From a virus: 36,362 bases of DNA. Below are positions 16,260 through 24,295 of the stretch, piece after piece. The position numbers and the translations under genes were made by a program. The notes under the pieces were generated by a model. That model was not told the DNA's origin, did not search any database, and saw only the letters and a program-made list of their open reading frames with translations. Each line of letters begins with the position of its first letter. The stretch's first letter is position 1. The stretch lies in IMG/VR virus record IMGVR_UViG_3300021963_000348, positions 1-36,362 of that record. One strand, 5' to 3'.

Positions 16260-16632
16260 TTTTAGGCCATTTAACTTTTACATGTACACCATCTATGGGT
16301 AGCCCAAGACTATCCACTGAATTATAAACTAAATCTGTAACACAATTGAAGAAGTAAGTTTTCAATGTCTCATCTCCAATTAGTTCAGGATTAGTTTTAA
16401 TTTCATCATAGATGTTATCAAAACTCAATAAACTTAGATTATCAAATCCAAATTTGTTTAGGTAATCACGTCTCCTATGAGACTGGATACCTTTAGAAAG
16501 AAGTTTTACATACACTGAATCCAAGTTTAAGTTTATGATATTACTTACAGCAATCTCAAAATCTTCTTTCCCGGCATTAAGCATGCGTTGTAACTCCAAC
16601 AATTCTGCTAGTTCTAATTTTGTATCAATCAT
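16243..16632 (-). CDS. Unknown protein, 129 aa
   Basis: Helical throughout, starting MIDTKLELAELLELQRMLNA, with a basic cluster KGIQSHRRRDYLNKFG. No family recognised. Overlaps the VWA gene by 17 bases downstream and the DUF6915-like gene by 8 upstream, so it may be a fifth member of the MoxR-VWA unit. Confidence 0.65.
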   Translation of the reverse strand: MIDTKLELAELLELQRMLNAGKEDFEIAVSNIINLNLDSVYVKLLSKGIQSHRRRDYLNKFGFDNLSLLSFDNIYDEIKTNPELIGDETLKTYFFNCVTDLVYNSVDSLGLPIDGVHVKVKWPKNAKRN

Positions 16633-16972
16633 TTATTTCTAATGTTTTCTTCATCCAGTCTGGACGAACCTTGGAATTTAACTGAACTATCCATTCTTTT
16701 GCAGAAGGAATGTAATTGTTACAATCCTCCTTAACATGTTGTTCTCCAACATATCTTGTGTATACTGTTTTACCATCTGAGTTGATAAAACTTTTTCCAA
16801 ATAATTTTTCTGCTTCAAAGATCCCTTCAGAATGGTGACGGAAAAGCCTATGATTTGAATGACCAAGCCAAGACTTGGTTTCATCAAACCACTCATGAAT
16901 ATGTAAATAATCTTCAGGTTTTCCTCCCCATTTCCTTGCAGAGCTTTTAGCGTGCAAGTTTGGATGGGCCAT
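16625..16972 (-). CDS. DUF6915-like protein, 115 aa
   Basis: The sequence MAHPNLHAKSSARKWGGK, then YLHIHEWFDETKSWLG, RLFRHHSEGIFEAE and VGEQHVKEDC follows the DUF6915 family, small proteins found in phages and bacteria. The many conserved His residues suggest a metal site, but the role is unknown. Overlaps both neighbours. Confidence 0.75.
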   Translation of the reverse strand: MAHPNLHAKSSARKWGGKPEDYLHIHEWFDETKSWLGHSNHRLFRHHSEGIFEAEKLFGKSFINSDGKTVYTRYVGEQHVKEDCNNYIPSAKEWIVQLNSKVRPDWMKKTLEIND

Positions 16973-17352
16973 TAAATATCAAATATAGATAGATCTTCCC
17001 AAGAGTATTCTTCTACAGTTCTCTGACTATACTCTACATTAGCAGTCATAGTATCAAGATCAATAGTAATATTACCAAAACCACCCTCATTGTTATACCA
17101 ATCAGCACCTTCAATGGCGTCATCAATAAACTCATAGCAGTCATTTTGTAATAAGTTATACTCATGATCAGTCATGTATGAATTACTAACCATATCTCTT
17201 GAGTAATGATATTTTCCTGTGACATCATAATATAGTAAGTCATCAATATCACCACTATCTCCTGATCCAGAGAAAGTAATCTCTATTTTATTTATTCCTT
17301 TGTCTTTTAGCTTTACCAGAATTGGTAGGATTTGTTGTGATAGTTTTGCCAT
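16972..17352 (-). CDS. DUF6878-like acidic protein, 126 aa
   Basis: The middle part ITFSGSGDSGDIDD and the stretch GADWYNNEGGFGNITIDL match the pattern of DUF6878, a family of unknown function seen in phages and plasmids. Strongly acidic. The start at 17352 gives a 65-base overlap with the RusA-like gene, longer than usual here; no later ATG would keep the conserved N-terminal helix. Confidence 0.65.
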   Translation of the reverse strand: MAKLSQQILPILVKLKDKGINKIEITFSGSGDSGDIDDLLYYDVTGKYHYSRDMVSNSYMTDHEYNLLQNDCYEFIDDAIEGADWYNNEGGFGNITIDLDTMTANVEYSQRTVEEYSWEDLSIFDI

Positions 17353-17716
17353 TAGGATTTATTTCAATTATTACTCCTGGATTTACCTTGTCATATTGAT
17401 AATCAAAAAACACAGGTTTAATGAAATCAACATTGTCATCTTCTATCCAACCAAATGTGACCATGTCATCTTGAACGGTCTGGGCTGGATTAATATAGTC
17501 AAACTTATGTTTGGTACCTCTAATAAATGTAAGGCCTATTTCCACAGGAAGTGTGTGTTTAGCTAATTCAGCTTTGAATGCATCAGCATATTGTACATAA
17601 TAATTCTTTGCAGTCTTTCTGTAATTAACTACTGTTTTACTGGCAATAAAATATTTGCCGGTCCAACGTCTACCATTCTTTGATGATGGTACGTTTCCTG
17701 GTATAAAAAACTTCAT
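17288..17716 (-). CDS. RusA-like Holliday junction resolvase
   Basis: 142 aa. N-terminus FFIPGNVPSSKNGRRW, and the acidic metal site in PAQTVQDDMVTFGWIEDDNV, match RusA-type endonucleases, which cut four-way junctions. The last 25 residues are basic and extend past the usual fold, overlapping the next gene. It follows the primase with a four-base overlap, which fits resolution of recombination or replication intermediates before packaging. Confidence 0.78.
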   Translation of the reverse strand: MKFFIPGNVPSSKNGRRWTGKYFIASKTVVNYRKTAKNYYVQYADAFKAELAKHTLPVEIGLTFIRGTKHKFDYINPAQTVQDDMVTFGWIEDDNVDFIKPVFFDYQYDKVNPGVIIEINPNGKTITTNPTNSGKAKRQRNK

Positions 17717-18693
17717 ACTTTATATAATGCTTCCTTTAAAAGCGGTTTTAAATGTTGATGTGTTTGTTCAAAGCCATGTTCTTTAACGGCATCTGATATG
17801 TCTTTGCATATAGTTAGGGCTGTTCCATTGATATTATATGCTTTTGCATATCTTTCAATAGCCTTATGTCCTGCATCATCATTATCAAATAAAGTTATTA
17901 TCTTCTTGTACTTTGTCTTAAGATTCTCAATGATATAAGCTTTAATAACTGTATTCTCACTGTCCGGTGCTATAACCTCTATGTTATAACCAAATCCTTT
18001 TAAGCACATTGCATCTTTCAATGAAGAGCAAATAACTAAATAGGGTTGGTCATACTTAAGTTGATCAAGACCTTGAATGTGTGATTTAAGCTTATGGAAC
18101 TTGTGCTTCTTCTTAAATGGTTGATAGATCTTATATGGGTTACCGTCTTTATCACAGTAAGCATAGATGTGCTCACCTTCAATTTTTAATTTACTGACAG
18201 TACCATCTTCTTCCTTAATCATATTATAATACTCAACAGGCTTGACATTAAATTCTTCAAGCATTGTCTTTCCTATTCTATAACTTAACCAATAAGCAGA
18301 GTCTAAAGTATTCCATTCTCTTGGATTAACATAATCCAGTTCCCACTTAGTGTGTGGGTTAAGCTCAACAGATTCTTGACCTTGATTCTTTATAAAGACA
18401 TTATAATCATGGACAAGTTTATCACATGCTGTGGCATAATCAATGCCAAATAGCTCCATGACAATGGTAATCTTGTTACCAAACTTACCAGTTGAGAAAT
18501 CTTTAAATAAATACTGCCTCTGTACTTTATCTACATAAATGCAGAAACTAGGAGTCCTTTCTGAAGGATTCCATGCAGATTTAATTTTGATATCCTGACC
18601 TGTAAGTTTTTCATTAAGACCTAAGTAATACTGAAAAGCCCAATAGCTTGGAACCTGGTTTACTTCAACAATAACGTTTTTTGTACTGAACAT
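17713..18693 (-). CDS. DNA primase, TOPRIM type with degenerate first motif
   Basis: 326 aa. N-terminal part (IKSAWNPSERTPSFCIYVDK, YLFKDFSTGKFGNKITIVME) looks like the CHC2 zinc-domain fold of DnaG primases but lacks its cysteines. The TOPRIM domain has the Asp motif ITLFDNDDAGHKA near 265; the expected Glu of the first motif is replaced in LVICSSLKDAM near 218. It would prime DNA synthesis for the helicase at 20674. It begins MFSTKNV, the same seven residues as the SSB-like gene just upstream. Confidence 0.75.
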   Translation of the reverse strand: MFSTKNVIVEVNQVPSYWAFQYYLGLNEKLTGQDIKIKSAWNPSERTPSFCIYVDKVQRQYLFKDFSTGKFGNKITIVMELFGIDYATACDKLVHDYNVFIKNQGQESVELNPHTKWELDYVNPREWNTLDSAYWLSYRIGKTMLEEFNVKPVEYYNMIKEEDGTVSKLKIEGEHIYAYCDKDGNPYKIYQPFKKKHKFHKLKSHIQGLDQLKYDQPYLVICSSLKDAMCLKGFGYNIEVIAPDSENTVIKAYIIENLKTKYKKIITLFDNDDAGHKAIERYAKAYNINGTALTICKDISDAVKEHGFEQTHQHLKPLLKEALYKV

Positions 18694-18700
18694 AAATTAA

Positions 18701-18727
18701 AGAGGGAAGGCCCGGAGGCCCTCCCTT
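18701..18727 (-). terminator. Hairpin between SSB-like and primase genes
   Basis: Minus strand GGGAGGGCC / GGCCTTCCC around loop TCCG, one mismatch, followed by a weak T stretch (TCTTTAATTT) that runs into the primase ATG 11 bases later. It could be a partial terminator or attenuator lowering primase relative to SSB, or a block to ribosome access. Confidence 0.6.
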
Positions 18728-18744
18728 ATTTAACTGATTACTAA

Positions 18745-19410
18745 TTATAGATCAAAATCATCTCCTGAGTTACCTGAAGTAGGCTCAAACCCAGAAGTTG
18801 CTGCTGCTTCTTTTTTAACAAGCTTTCTTACATGCTCATCATAATTGAAGGTCAACAATCTACCTGCAGTAGAACCAACTGCTTCAAGTGGTAAACCTGT
18901 CTTAGATAAACGTGGCAAATGTAAATCTACATTTACATAACCATCATTATTTTCCCACTCACGGCCACCAATACAAGCATTAATGTACTCAGTATTTTTG
19001 AAGATTTGCTTACATGCATTTGAAAACTGCTCAAGTGAGTTAGCTTCAATCATATCTACTTCATCTCTCTTACCGGTAACATCTGCTAAGAAAGCAATTG
19101 CTTTTACCATCTCATCTGCAGCTACAATCTTTCTACCTGTAGGAAGAGTTGTATCTTTATAAGGATAAGGAGACATTCTAACACGTCCAACCTGACCTTG
19201 ATAACGTGGTCCATTCTGATTGTCTGCATCTACCAAGAAACCTTGGAATTCTCCACCAACTGGTTCTGTTTCTACATTTAAAATGATATTAAATGCTTGT
19301 GGATCATAAGGGGTAGCATCAAAGCTCAAACTGTTGATTTTTACTTTGTGATTACCTGGTCCAATTACTGGACTTACTCTGTTTGCTGAAACGTTTTTTG
19401 TACTAAACAT
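18745..19410 (-). CDS. Single-stranded DNA-binding-like protein
   Basis: 221 aa. A strand-rich core after residue 20 and an acidic tail ending NSGDDFDL, the kind of C-terminus by which SSBs recruit partner proteins (compare the acidic, Phe-ending tails of E. coli SSB and T7 gp2.5). Position between the primase and a RecA-fold ATPase fits a replication SSB. It shares the start MFSTKNV with the primase. No fold assignment is certain by eye. Confidence 0.65.
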   Translation of the reverse strand: MFSTKNVSANRVSPVIGPGNHKVKINSLSFDATPYDPQAFNIILNVETEPVGGEFQGFLVDADNQNGPRYQGQVGRVRMSPYPYKDTTLPTGRKIVAADEMVKAIAFLADVTGKRDEVDMIEANSLEQFSNACKQIFKNTEYINACIGGREWENNDGYVNVDLHLPRLSKTGLPLEAVGSTAGRLLTFNYDEHVRKLVKKEAAATSGFEPTSGNSGDDFDL

Positions 19411-19438
19411 GTGATTTGATTTTTAAAATTTAAAGTTA

Positions 19439-20125
19439 CTATTCATTTTCATACTTCTGGATACATTCTTTAACAAGTTGAAGATCATTTTCAATGAACT
19501 CCTCCTCAAACATACCCATTGGGGATTTACAGGTATTCTCACCATCTGTTTGTGTTGCAAACACATAGTTAAGCTTACCATCATCTTCTTTAATTACTCT
19601 ACCAAATAAAACAATTGAAAACAAACCTTCTAATGTAAGAGAGTTGTCAATCATTTTACCTACAGTTTTGGCTTTGATTCTACGTTTACCATTGATATCA
19701 GTGCTATCCTCTGAGTGTGTTAAAAAGAACACATAGAGATCATCTCTGAGATCTTTTGGTGCTTTAGCAACTGCTGCAAGATTTGCTGCAATAGAAGTAA
19801 ATTTATCATAACCCTTCTCAGCTGCTTTGTCAAAGTATTCAAAGCTTGACATATATTGCCAGTCATCAATAACTAAGTTCTTGATGTGTGGCATCTTCTC
19901 ACTAACATGCAACATTGCTTTCAATACACCTGGACCAGAGGAAACACTCAATAGATTTCCTTTAGGATTTTCTTTATCCAAAGCTGTGTATTTGCTTTTC
20001 CAACCTTTAAAAGGTAAAGGTTTGTTAGCAATGTTAATGATTACCGTTTCACTAGGATTTAAGTTCCTAATGGATGTTGATTTACCTGAGCCTGACTCAG
20101 CAATTACTAATACACTTTGTGCCAT
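19439..20125 (-). CDS. RecA-fold ATPase, probably Sak4-like recombination protein
   Basis: 228 aa. Walker A IAESGSGKSTS at residues 8-18, Walker B KNLVIDDWQYM near 85, and a conserved FFLTHSEDS stretch. The size and single-domain architecture match phage Sak4-like/AAA_24 ATPases, RecA-related proteins that act in single-strand annealing with SSB. SSB is its downstream neighbour and an exonuclease is encoded at 10594, which would complete a recombination set. Confidence 0.72.
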   Translation of the reverse strand: MAQSVLVIAESGSGKSTSIRNLNPSETVIINIANKPLPFKGWKSKYTALDKENPKGNLLSVSSGPGVLKAMLHVSEKMPHIKNLVIDDWQYMSSFEYFDKAAEKGYDKFTSIAANLAAVAKAPKDLRDDLYVFFLTHSEDSTDINGKRRIKAKTVGKMIDNSLTLEGLFSIVLFGRVIKEDDGKLNYVFATQTDGENTCKSPMGMFEEEFIENDLQLVKECIQKYENE

Positions 20126-20143
20126 ATTTACTTGATTTACTGT

Positions 20144-20677
20144 TTACTTTTTCTTTTCTAGTCTGCTTTCAATTCTTTCTATTGCATTGGCAATTCTGTC
20201 TAAAGCATCAACTATACCTCTGTAAGAGAACTTCTCATCTGGATCAGGTAATTCTTGAAGATTCAAGATTTCCTTTACTTCAGAAGCATGTCTGTTAGAA
20301 GCATCATTAATAACTTTCAATTCAGCTACAGGGATCAAGTATCTTTCAAAGCCTGCATTAGAAGTAGTAAGTTCATACTCTTCTTTCCAATATGGATTAT
20401 TCTTTAGAAGATACAATGTTCTTTTTGGATCTTCAGAATCATAATCAATACTTACAAACTCAGTATAGATATCCTGACTTTTTTGTAATTCACTAGGAAA
20501 GAAACTGATATACAAATCATCTTTCCCTGGGGGTCTATAAGCCATCTTTGGAATAAACAAAGCATCTGGCATTCCTGAAGCATCAAAGTAATCTTGATGT
20601 TCAGATCTTAATAAATTGACTTTTGATTTTCTTTCTTCTGGAGTCATTTGTTTTTCTTGATTTTTAGTACTTATCAT
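20144..20677 (-). CDS. Unknown replication-block protein, 177 aa
   Basis: Starts MISTKNQEKQMTPEERKSK, close to the MFSTKN start of SSB and primase. The middle is strand-rich; the C-terminus (IVDALDRIANAIERIESRLE) is a short coiled coil, suggesting an oligomer. No family recognised. Four-base overlap with the helicase gene, so a helicase or SSB partner is a reasonable guess. Confidence 0.65.
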   Translation of the reverse strand: MISTKNQEKQMTPEERKSKVNLLRSEHQDYFDASGMPDALFIPKMAYRPPGKDDLYISFFPSELQKSQDIYTEFVSIDYDSEDPKRTLYLLKNNPYWKEEYELTTSNAGFERYLIPVAELKVINDASNRHASEVKEILNLQELPDPDEKFSYRGIVDALDRIANAIERIESRLEKKK

Positions 20678-21627
20678 CGGGTTTGTGTTGGAGGAGTTGG
20701 CATTTCCATAATTTCCATTTGTGCAAATAAGCCTTTGAAAAAGCTCATTCTTGTATCACCATTACGTGCTTTTAAGAAATGTAGAACCAAAGTTGCATCA
20801 TCTTCAATGATATATCTATCAGGACCATAATATCTAATCTTTTGTTTAGCAGGTCTATTAATACCAATCAAAGTATCAGCATGCTGTAACATTGCATCTG
20901 AACCAAATATATCTGATTCTAATATGTAGTTACCATACTTCCCATCTACAGCTCTATCTGGATTATCAATATTTCTATTAAGTTGTGAAAGCACAATAAA
21001 TAGAACAGGGTAATCCCTCTTTGTTTGTGTAAAAAATTCTCCTAGCTCAAATAGCATATCTAAGCTATTGTTTTGATAAGGTGCTCTCTTTACCAACATT
21101 GTGTGGTCAAGAGTTATAATAGTCTTCTGTCCTTTATGAGCATCCATGTACATATCAATCTGCTCACGCATTTGATTGACAGTCATAGGTGTACTAATAA
21201 TATCAACAGGATACTTAACTCTTCCTTTTGCATACTCATGACATTTGTTCAAGACATCATTAGTTAGTTTAGAACCGGCACTACATAATTCTTTGTATGT
21301 TTTACCAGTGATTGATGAGAACTCTCTTAAAGCAGATGTTCTACCAACCATCTCAAACTGAAATTCTAAAGCTCTGAAATCATCATTGGGATTCAGTGAA
21401 AATGATTCCCTGATAATCTGATCTTTAATTAGAGTTTTACCTGAACCAGGTCTTCCTCCTATTACAGTAAGTGTATTCCATTCTAAACCATCTGTTGTAG
21501 CATCATTGAACTTGGGCCATGGTGTATATATAGACTTTTCAAGTCCAGCAGATCTTTTCTGCATATACTTAAGGGCTTCATTGAATGAAGCATATTGCCC
21601 GTTCCAGGCTTTTTCTGGTTTACTCAT
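20674..21627 (-). CDS. DnaB-like replicative helicase (C-terminal domain only)
   Basis: 317 aa. Walker A VIGGRPGSGKTL near residue 55, Walker B IITLDHTMLV near 165, and the glutamine motif VLFIVLSQLNRNID near 205, as in DnaB/RecA-type hexameric helicases. It lacks the N-terminal primase-binding domain of cellular DnaB, as in several phages. Unwinds DNA at the fork with the primase at 17713. Overlaps the probable loader upstream by four bases. Confidence 0.83.
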   Translation of the reverse strand: MSKPEKAWNGQYASFNEALKYMQKRSAGLEKSIYTPWPKFNDATTDGLEWNTLTVIGGRPGSGKTLIKDQIIRESFSLNPNDDFRALEFQFEMVGRTSALREFSSITGKTYKELCSAGSKLTNDVLNKCHEYAKGRVKYPVDIISTPMTVNQMREQIDMYMDAHKGQKTIITLDHTMLVKRAPYQNNSLDMLFELGEFFTQTKRDYPVLFIVLSQLNRNIDNPDRAVDGKYGNYILESDIFGSDAMLQHADTLIGINRPAKQKIRYYGPDRYIIEDDATLVLHFLKARNGDTRMSFFKGLFAQMEIMEMPTPPTQTR

Positions 21628-22229
21628 ACTACTCTTTCTGTAAAATGCTGTGTATCAGTTTGAACTCCATCTCTTACCATATCACAATAGTCAGCTAGTG
21701 TAGACTTTTTGACTTTGTGTTTGTCTTGTTTTGCAATGAAGTATTGACTTGTTTGCATATAGAGATAATTATTTGCTCTGTATTCATCAACATACATCTT
21801 AGTTGCTTTGTGTACTTCCTCCCAAGTATAATCAAATGCTTCAAAGAACCATCTAAATGATTCTCCAAGAGCCTTTGTATTATTTCTTGCTGGCATACCG
21901 CTTGGTAACTTACCTTTTGGAAAGGTGTCTCTGTACAACTCAATCTGTTGTACAAATTCTTTTCCCATCAGTTGGATGTTAGTTTTCTTTTTAGCCTTAA
22001 CAAAATAATTATCTAATAAATAAATGAATGCCATACCCTTTTCTGTGATAGTTATTACTCTACCAGTATCACTCAAATCATATGTAATAAACTCAGCATT
22101 AATGAGTTCATGTATACAATCTTCATGCTTTACAAAAGGACATTGAACATTTTCTCTGACAGAATATAAGAACAAGCACGTGTTGGGTGTAATCTTATAT
22201 TCTAGTATTTTCTGTAATAGTTCCCACAT
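21624..22229 (-). CDS. Probable helicase loader or replication initiation protein
   Basis: 201 aa. The N-terminal 65 residues look like a winged helix (LINAEFITYDLSDTGRVITI, TEKGMAFIYLL) and the C-terminal part (KALGESFRWFFEAFDYTWEE, NYLYMQTSQYFIAK, STLADYCDMV) resembles the DnaD-like C-terminal region of phage replication proteins. It lies directly upstream of, and overlaps, the DnaB-like helicase, the usual site of a loader. Assignment is by architecture and context. Confidence 0.55.
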   Translation of the reverse strand: MWELLQKILEYKITPNTCLFLYSVRENVQCPFVKHEDCIHELINAEFITYDLSDTGRVITITEKGMAFIYLLDNYFVKAKKKTNIQLMGKEFVQQIELYRDTFPKGKLPSGMPARNNTKALGESFRWFFEAFDYTWEEVHKATKMYVDEYRANNYLYMQTSQYFIAKQDKHKVKKSTLADYCDMVRDGVQTDTQHFTERVV

Positions 22230-22245
22230 TTTTTAGCTATCAAAT

Positions 22246-22944
22246 TTACCAAATTATACTCTCTTTTCCAAGCTTATTGAGCTTTTTGTTTATAGTGTTG
22301 AAAAGATCATTGCTATCCCAATGACCTCCAGTGTATGCAGCTGATGCAGGATGGCTAACCCGGATAACATCCAGATTATTAAGGTATTGTGACCATTCTT
22401 CAGCTTTCTTACCGAGAAGAACGGCTATACAATCCTTATGACGTCTATTAACATAATCAAGGAAGAATGCAGTAAAGCCTTTCCATATATGATAATGAGA
22501 ACCAATCTCTCCAACTCTACAAGTAAGTGCTGTATTCAGCATAATTATACCCTGTCGGGTCCATCTTTGCAGGTTTGGGTCTCTTTCATACCCTTCCGGG
22601 TATAATTTTTCCACCTCACTAAAGATATGTCTTAATGAGGGTTGTTCTTTCATTGTTTTACTACAACTAAATGATATTCCATCAGCAACTCCTGCTTGAG
22701 GATAAGGATCTTGACCAATCATAATAACTTTCACATTATTAGAAGGACATGTAAGAATACCATTAAATGCTTCACTTATTTTTGGTGTGAATTTATGACC
22801 AAGTGTGTGTTCTTGAATTAATTCTTCCATCAAAATTTGAAACTCAAATTGATCCAGGAAGAACTCTAAAGCCTTCCAGTCATGAGCAATCATGATCTTT
22901 GAAAGTTTTTCTTTAATGTCTGTGATGTTTATTGTTTTTTCCAT
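22246..22944 (-). CDS. ung: Uracil-DNA glycosylase, family 1
   Basis: 232 aa. The water-activating loop IGQDPYPQAGVADG (D79) and the motif MLNTALTC are intact; the Leu-loop region reads SHPASAAYTGG instead of the usual HPSPLS, still with the catalytic His. It removes uracil from DNA; with ThyX and MazG-like proteins it would keep uracil out of the phage genome. The start is only 25 bases from the divergent gene on the other strand. Confidence 0.9.
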   Translation of the reverse strand: MEKTINITDIKEKLSKIMIAHDWKALEFFLDQFEFQILMEELIQEHTLGHKFTPKISEAFNGILTCPSNNVKVIMIGQDPYPQAGVADGISFSCSKTMKEQPSLRHIFSEVEKLYPEGYERDPNLQRWTRQGIIMLNTALTCRVGEIGSHYHIWKGFTAFFLDYVNRRHKDCIAVLLGKKAEEWSQYLNNLDVIRVSHPASAAYTGGHWDSNDLFNTINKKLNKLGKESIIW

Positions 22945-22951
22945 ATATTTG
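22921..22951 (+). promoter_or_regulatory. Promoter for the lone rightward gene
   Basis: TGTG (22921-22924, one mismatch to TTTG), a 19-base spacer, then TATATTTG (22944-22951), a full TAnnTTTG match. It predicts a start of transcription about 10 bases before the ATG at 22970. It overlaps the first codons of the divergent UDG gene. Confidence 0.5.
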
Positions 22952-22969
22952 CTTTTAAATCATACAATT

Positions 22970-23392
22970 ATGTCTGAAGAAAAATACTCTGCGGGAGAAG
23001 TTTATGACTTAACCCAAAATCTTAAGGGATTAGAAATTAATACAGGTTTTATCCTAGGTCTTGAAAGGATTCTAGTTTATTTCCTAACAAAAGTCATTGA
23101 GGATAAGTCTACTATACCTCCAATGTTTAAGAAGTTTGAGGAGTTATTATCTCCTAATACAGCGGGGAATCCACCTCAATTAACTGAGATGGAAGCCCAC
23201 ATCTATACTTTATTTGCTTTGCAACAACTACTTAGAGCTTCAGCTTATGATCAAAATCTAGTTAGAAAAGTAGAAAATGCTATCAAAGATGAAGATATCA
23301 AAGACTTCTTGAAAGCATACGTTGAAAACAATGCTGATGAAGCAAAGTCAATGTATGATAAAATGCAACAAGACTTATCATCTAAGGTTTAA
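22970..23392 (+). CDS. Unknown helical protein, 140 aa, only rightward gene in the left arm
   Basis: I chose the ATG at 22970 (MSEEKYSAGEVYDLTQNLKG); a longer in-frame ATG at 22892 would overlap the UDG gene and the promoter. Mostly helical, acidic C-terminus (NADEAKSMYDKMQQDLSSKV). No family recognised. It faces against 30 kb of leftward genes, has its own promoter and overlaps the convergent gene's end by 15 bases, so it is likely timed separately from its neighbours. Confidence 0.75.
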   Translation: MSEEKYSAGEVYDLTQNLKGLEINTGFILGLERILVYFLTKVIEDKSTIPPMFKKFEELLSPNTAGNPPQLTEMEAHIYTLFALQQLLRASAYDQNLVRKVENAIKDEDIKDFLKAYVENNADEAKSMYDKMQQDLSSKV

Positions 23393-23761
23393 GTTGTTAA
23401 AGTCACCAATTTCTATACAGGCTTGTATAGCAAGGTTTAATTCTGATTTGTCACAGTCTGCAAATGATTTGCAATACTCAGTGTTATTTCTTGTGAAGCA
23501 CAAGCCTGATTGACGTTTTACCATAAGTTTGATTTCTTCAAAAGTATAGCCAAGTTCATTGGCTATCTCTCTACACATGGCATGTATTCTAGCAAGCTGT
23601 GCATTACTACCTTTATCTGTAGTAACCCCAATAAATAGATCTAAATGAGCACCATCTGGGATGGATTTCAAGAAGTTTTTAAACCTTGTTTCATTAGCCT
23701 TTAAGGGAAAATGTAATTCACCGTCCTTGACGGTTAGTTTCATGTAAATATTGTCTCTCAT
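23378..23761 (-). CDS. Unknown protein, 127 aa, perhaps NinB/Orf-like
   Basis: The middle segment SNAQLARIHAMCREIANELG followed by FEEIKLMVKRQSG recalls the helical core of NinB/Orf recombination mediators, but similarity is weak and the length is short. Ends convergently with the rightward gene. The ATG overlaps the stop of a 24-codon frame by four bases. Confidence 0.55.
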   Translation of the reverse strand: MRDNIYMKLTVKDGELHFPLKANETRFKNFLKSIPDGAHLDLFIGVTTDKGSNAQLARIHAMCREIANELGYTFEEIKLMVKRQSGLCFTRNNTEYCKSFADCDKSELNLAIQACIEIGDFNNLNLR

Positions 23762-23832
23762 ATACTGATTGTGACATGAGTTCCCGGTTGTTCATCACCT
23801 GGATCAGAGATAATTATGATGTAGTTTTCCAT
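23758..23832 (-). CDS. Candidate 24-aa peptide, MENYIIIISDPGDEQPG start
   Basis: Fills most of the gap between the MazG-like gene, with which it overlaps by 29 bases, and the 127-aa gene, whose ATG overlaps its TGA. Hydrophobic beginning, polar end, no family recognised. Its main value may be coupling translation across the gap. Weakly supported. Confidence 0.35.
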   Translation of the reverse strand: MENYIIIISDPGDEQPGTHVTISI

Positions 23833-24106
23833 TTTTAAAGTAGTTTGTTTTTTTCTTTTCAATCCTAGCATTAATATAGGTAGAATCATAGTAATTTACT
23901 AATTCAGTTACCCACATCAGTACGTCAGCAATTTCATCTTCAATCTGTTGATCATTCATTGCACCTTTTTTATTGATATTTTGCATAAGTGCAGTAGCAA
24001 GTTCACAACATTCTTCAGCTGCTTTTCTTTTTGTGTACTCAGCATCAAAAAATGTTGCAGAAGGATTTAAGAAATTATCAATTGCACCTTTTACTTTTTC
24101 AATCAT
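23804..24106 (-). CDS. Second MazG-like NTP pyrophosphohydrolase
   Basis: 100 aa. Two metal-binding helices are visible: KRKAAEECCELATALMQ (E-x2-E) and QQIEDEIADVLMWVTELVN (E-x2-x-D). Different in sequence from the copy at 6826-7128, so not a recent duplication; the two could act on different nucleotides. Among small accessory genes. Confidence 0.72.
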   Translation of the reverse strand: MIEKVKGAIDNFLNPSATFFDAEYTKRKAAEECCELATALMQNINKKGAMNDQQIEDEIADVLMWVTELVNYYDSTYINARIEKKKTNYFKNGKLHHNYL

Positions 24107-24112
24107 AATTTT

Positions 24113-24295
24113 TTAGTTTAATAGTAAATAACTAATAGTAATACCTGCTAAGAAATGCAGAATAGAATAATAAATTAATTGTTTTACTGTACTTTTAGTA
24201 CACTCTAATTCTCCAATATAACGAAGAACACTAATTGGTGTTTTAATGTAGTCTTCTTCAGCATTTTTTCTAAAATAATCTAAATCTTTTTTCAT
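24113..24295 (-). CDS. Small tail-anchored membrane protein, 60 aa
   Basis: Charged N-terminal two thirds (MKKDLDYFRKNAEEDYIK) and a C-terminal hydrophobic segment YYSILHFLAGITISYLLL that would anchor it with the N-terminus in the cytoplasm. No family recognised. Overlaps the zinc-ribbon gene upstream by four bases. Confidence 0.6.
   Translation of the reverse strand: MKKDLDYFRKNAEEDYIKTPISVLRYIGELECTKSTVKQLIYYSILHFLAGITISYLLLN

Noticed and set aside
22241-22248. TAAATTTG as promoter for the probable helicase loader
   Set aside because: Matches the -7 consensus but leaves a leader of only about 6 bases and lies in the UDG 3' end; chance in AT-rich DNA cannot be excluded.
22892-22969. Upstream in-frame ATG for the rightward 140-aa gene
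   Set aside because: It would add 26 hydrophobic residues read from the UDG coding strand in reverse and include the promoter; the ATG at 22970 fits the promoter and composition.
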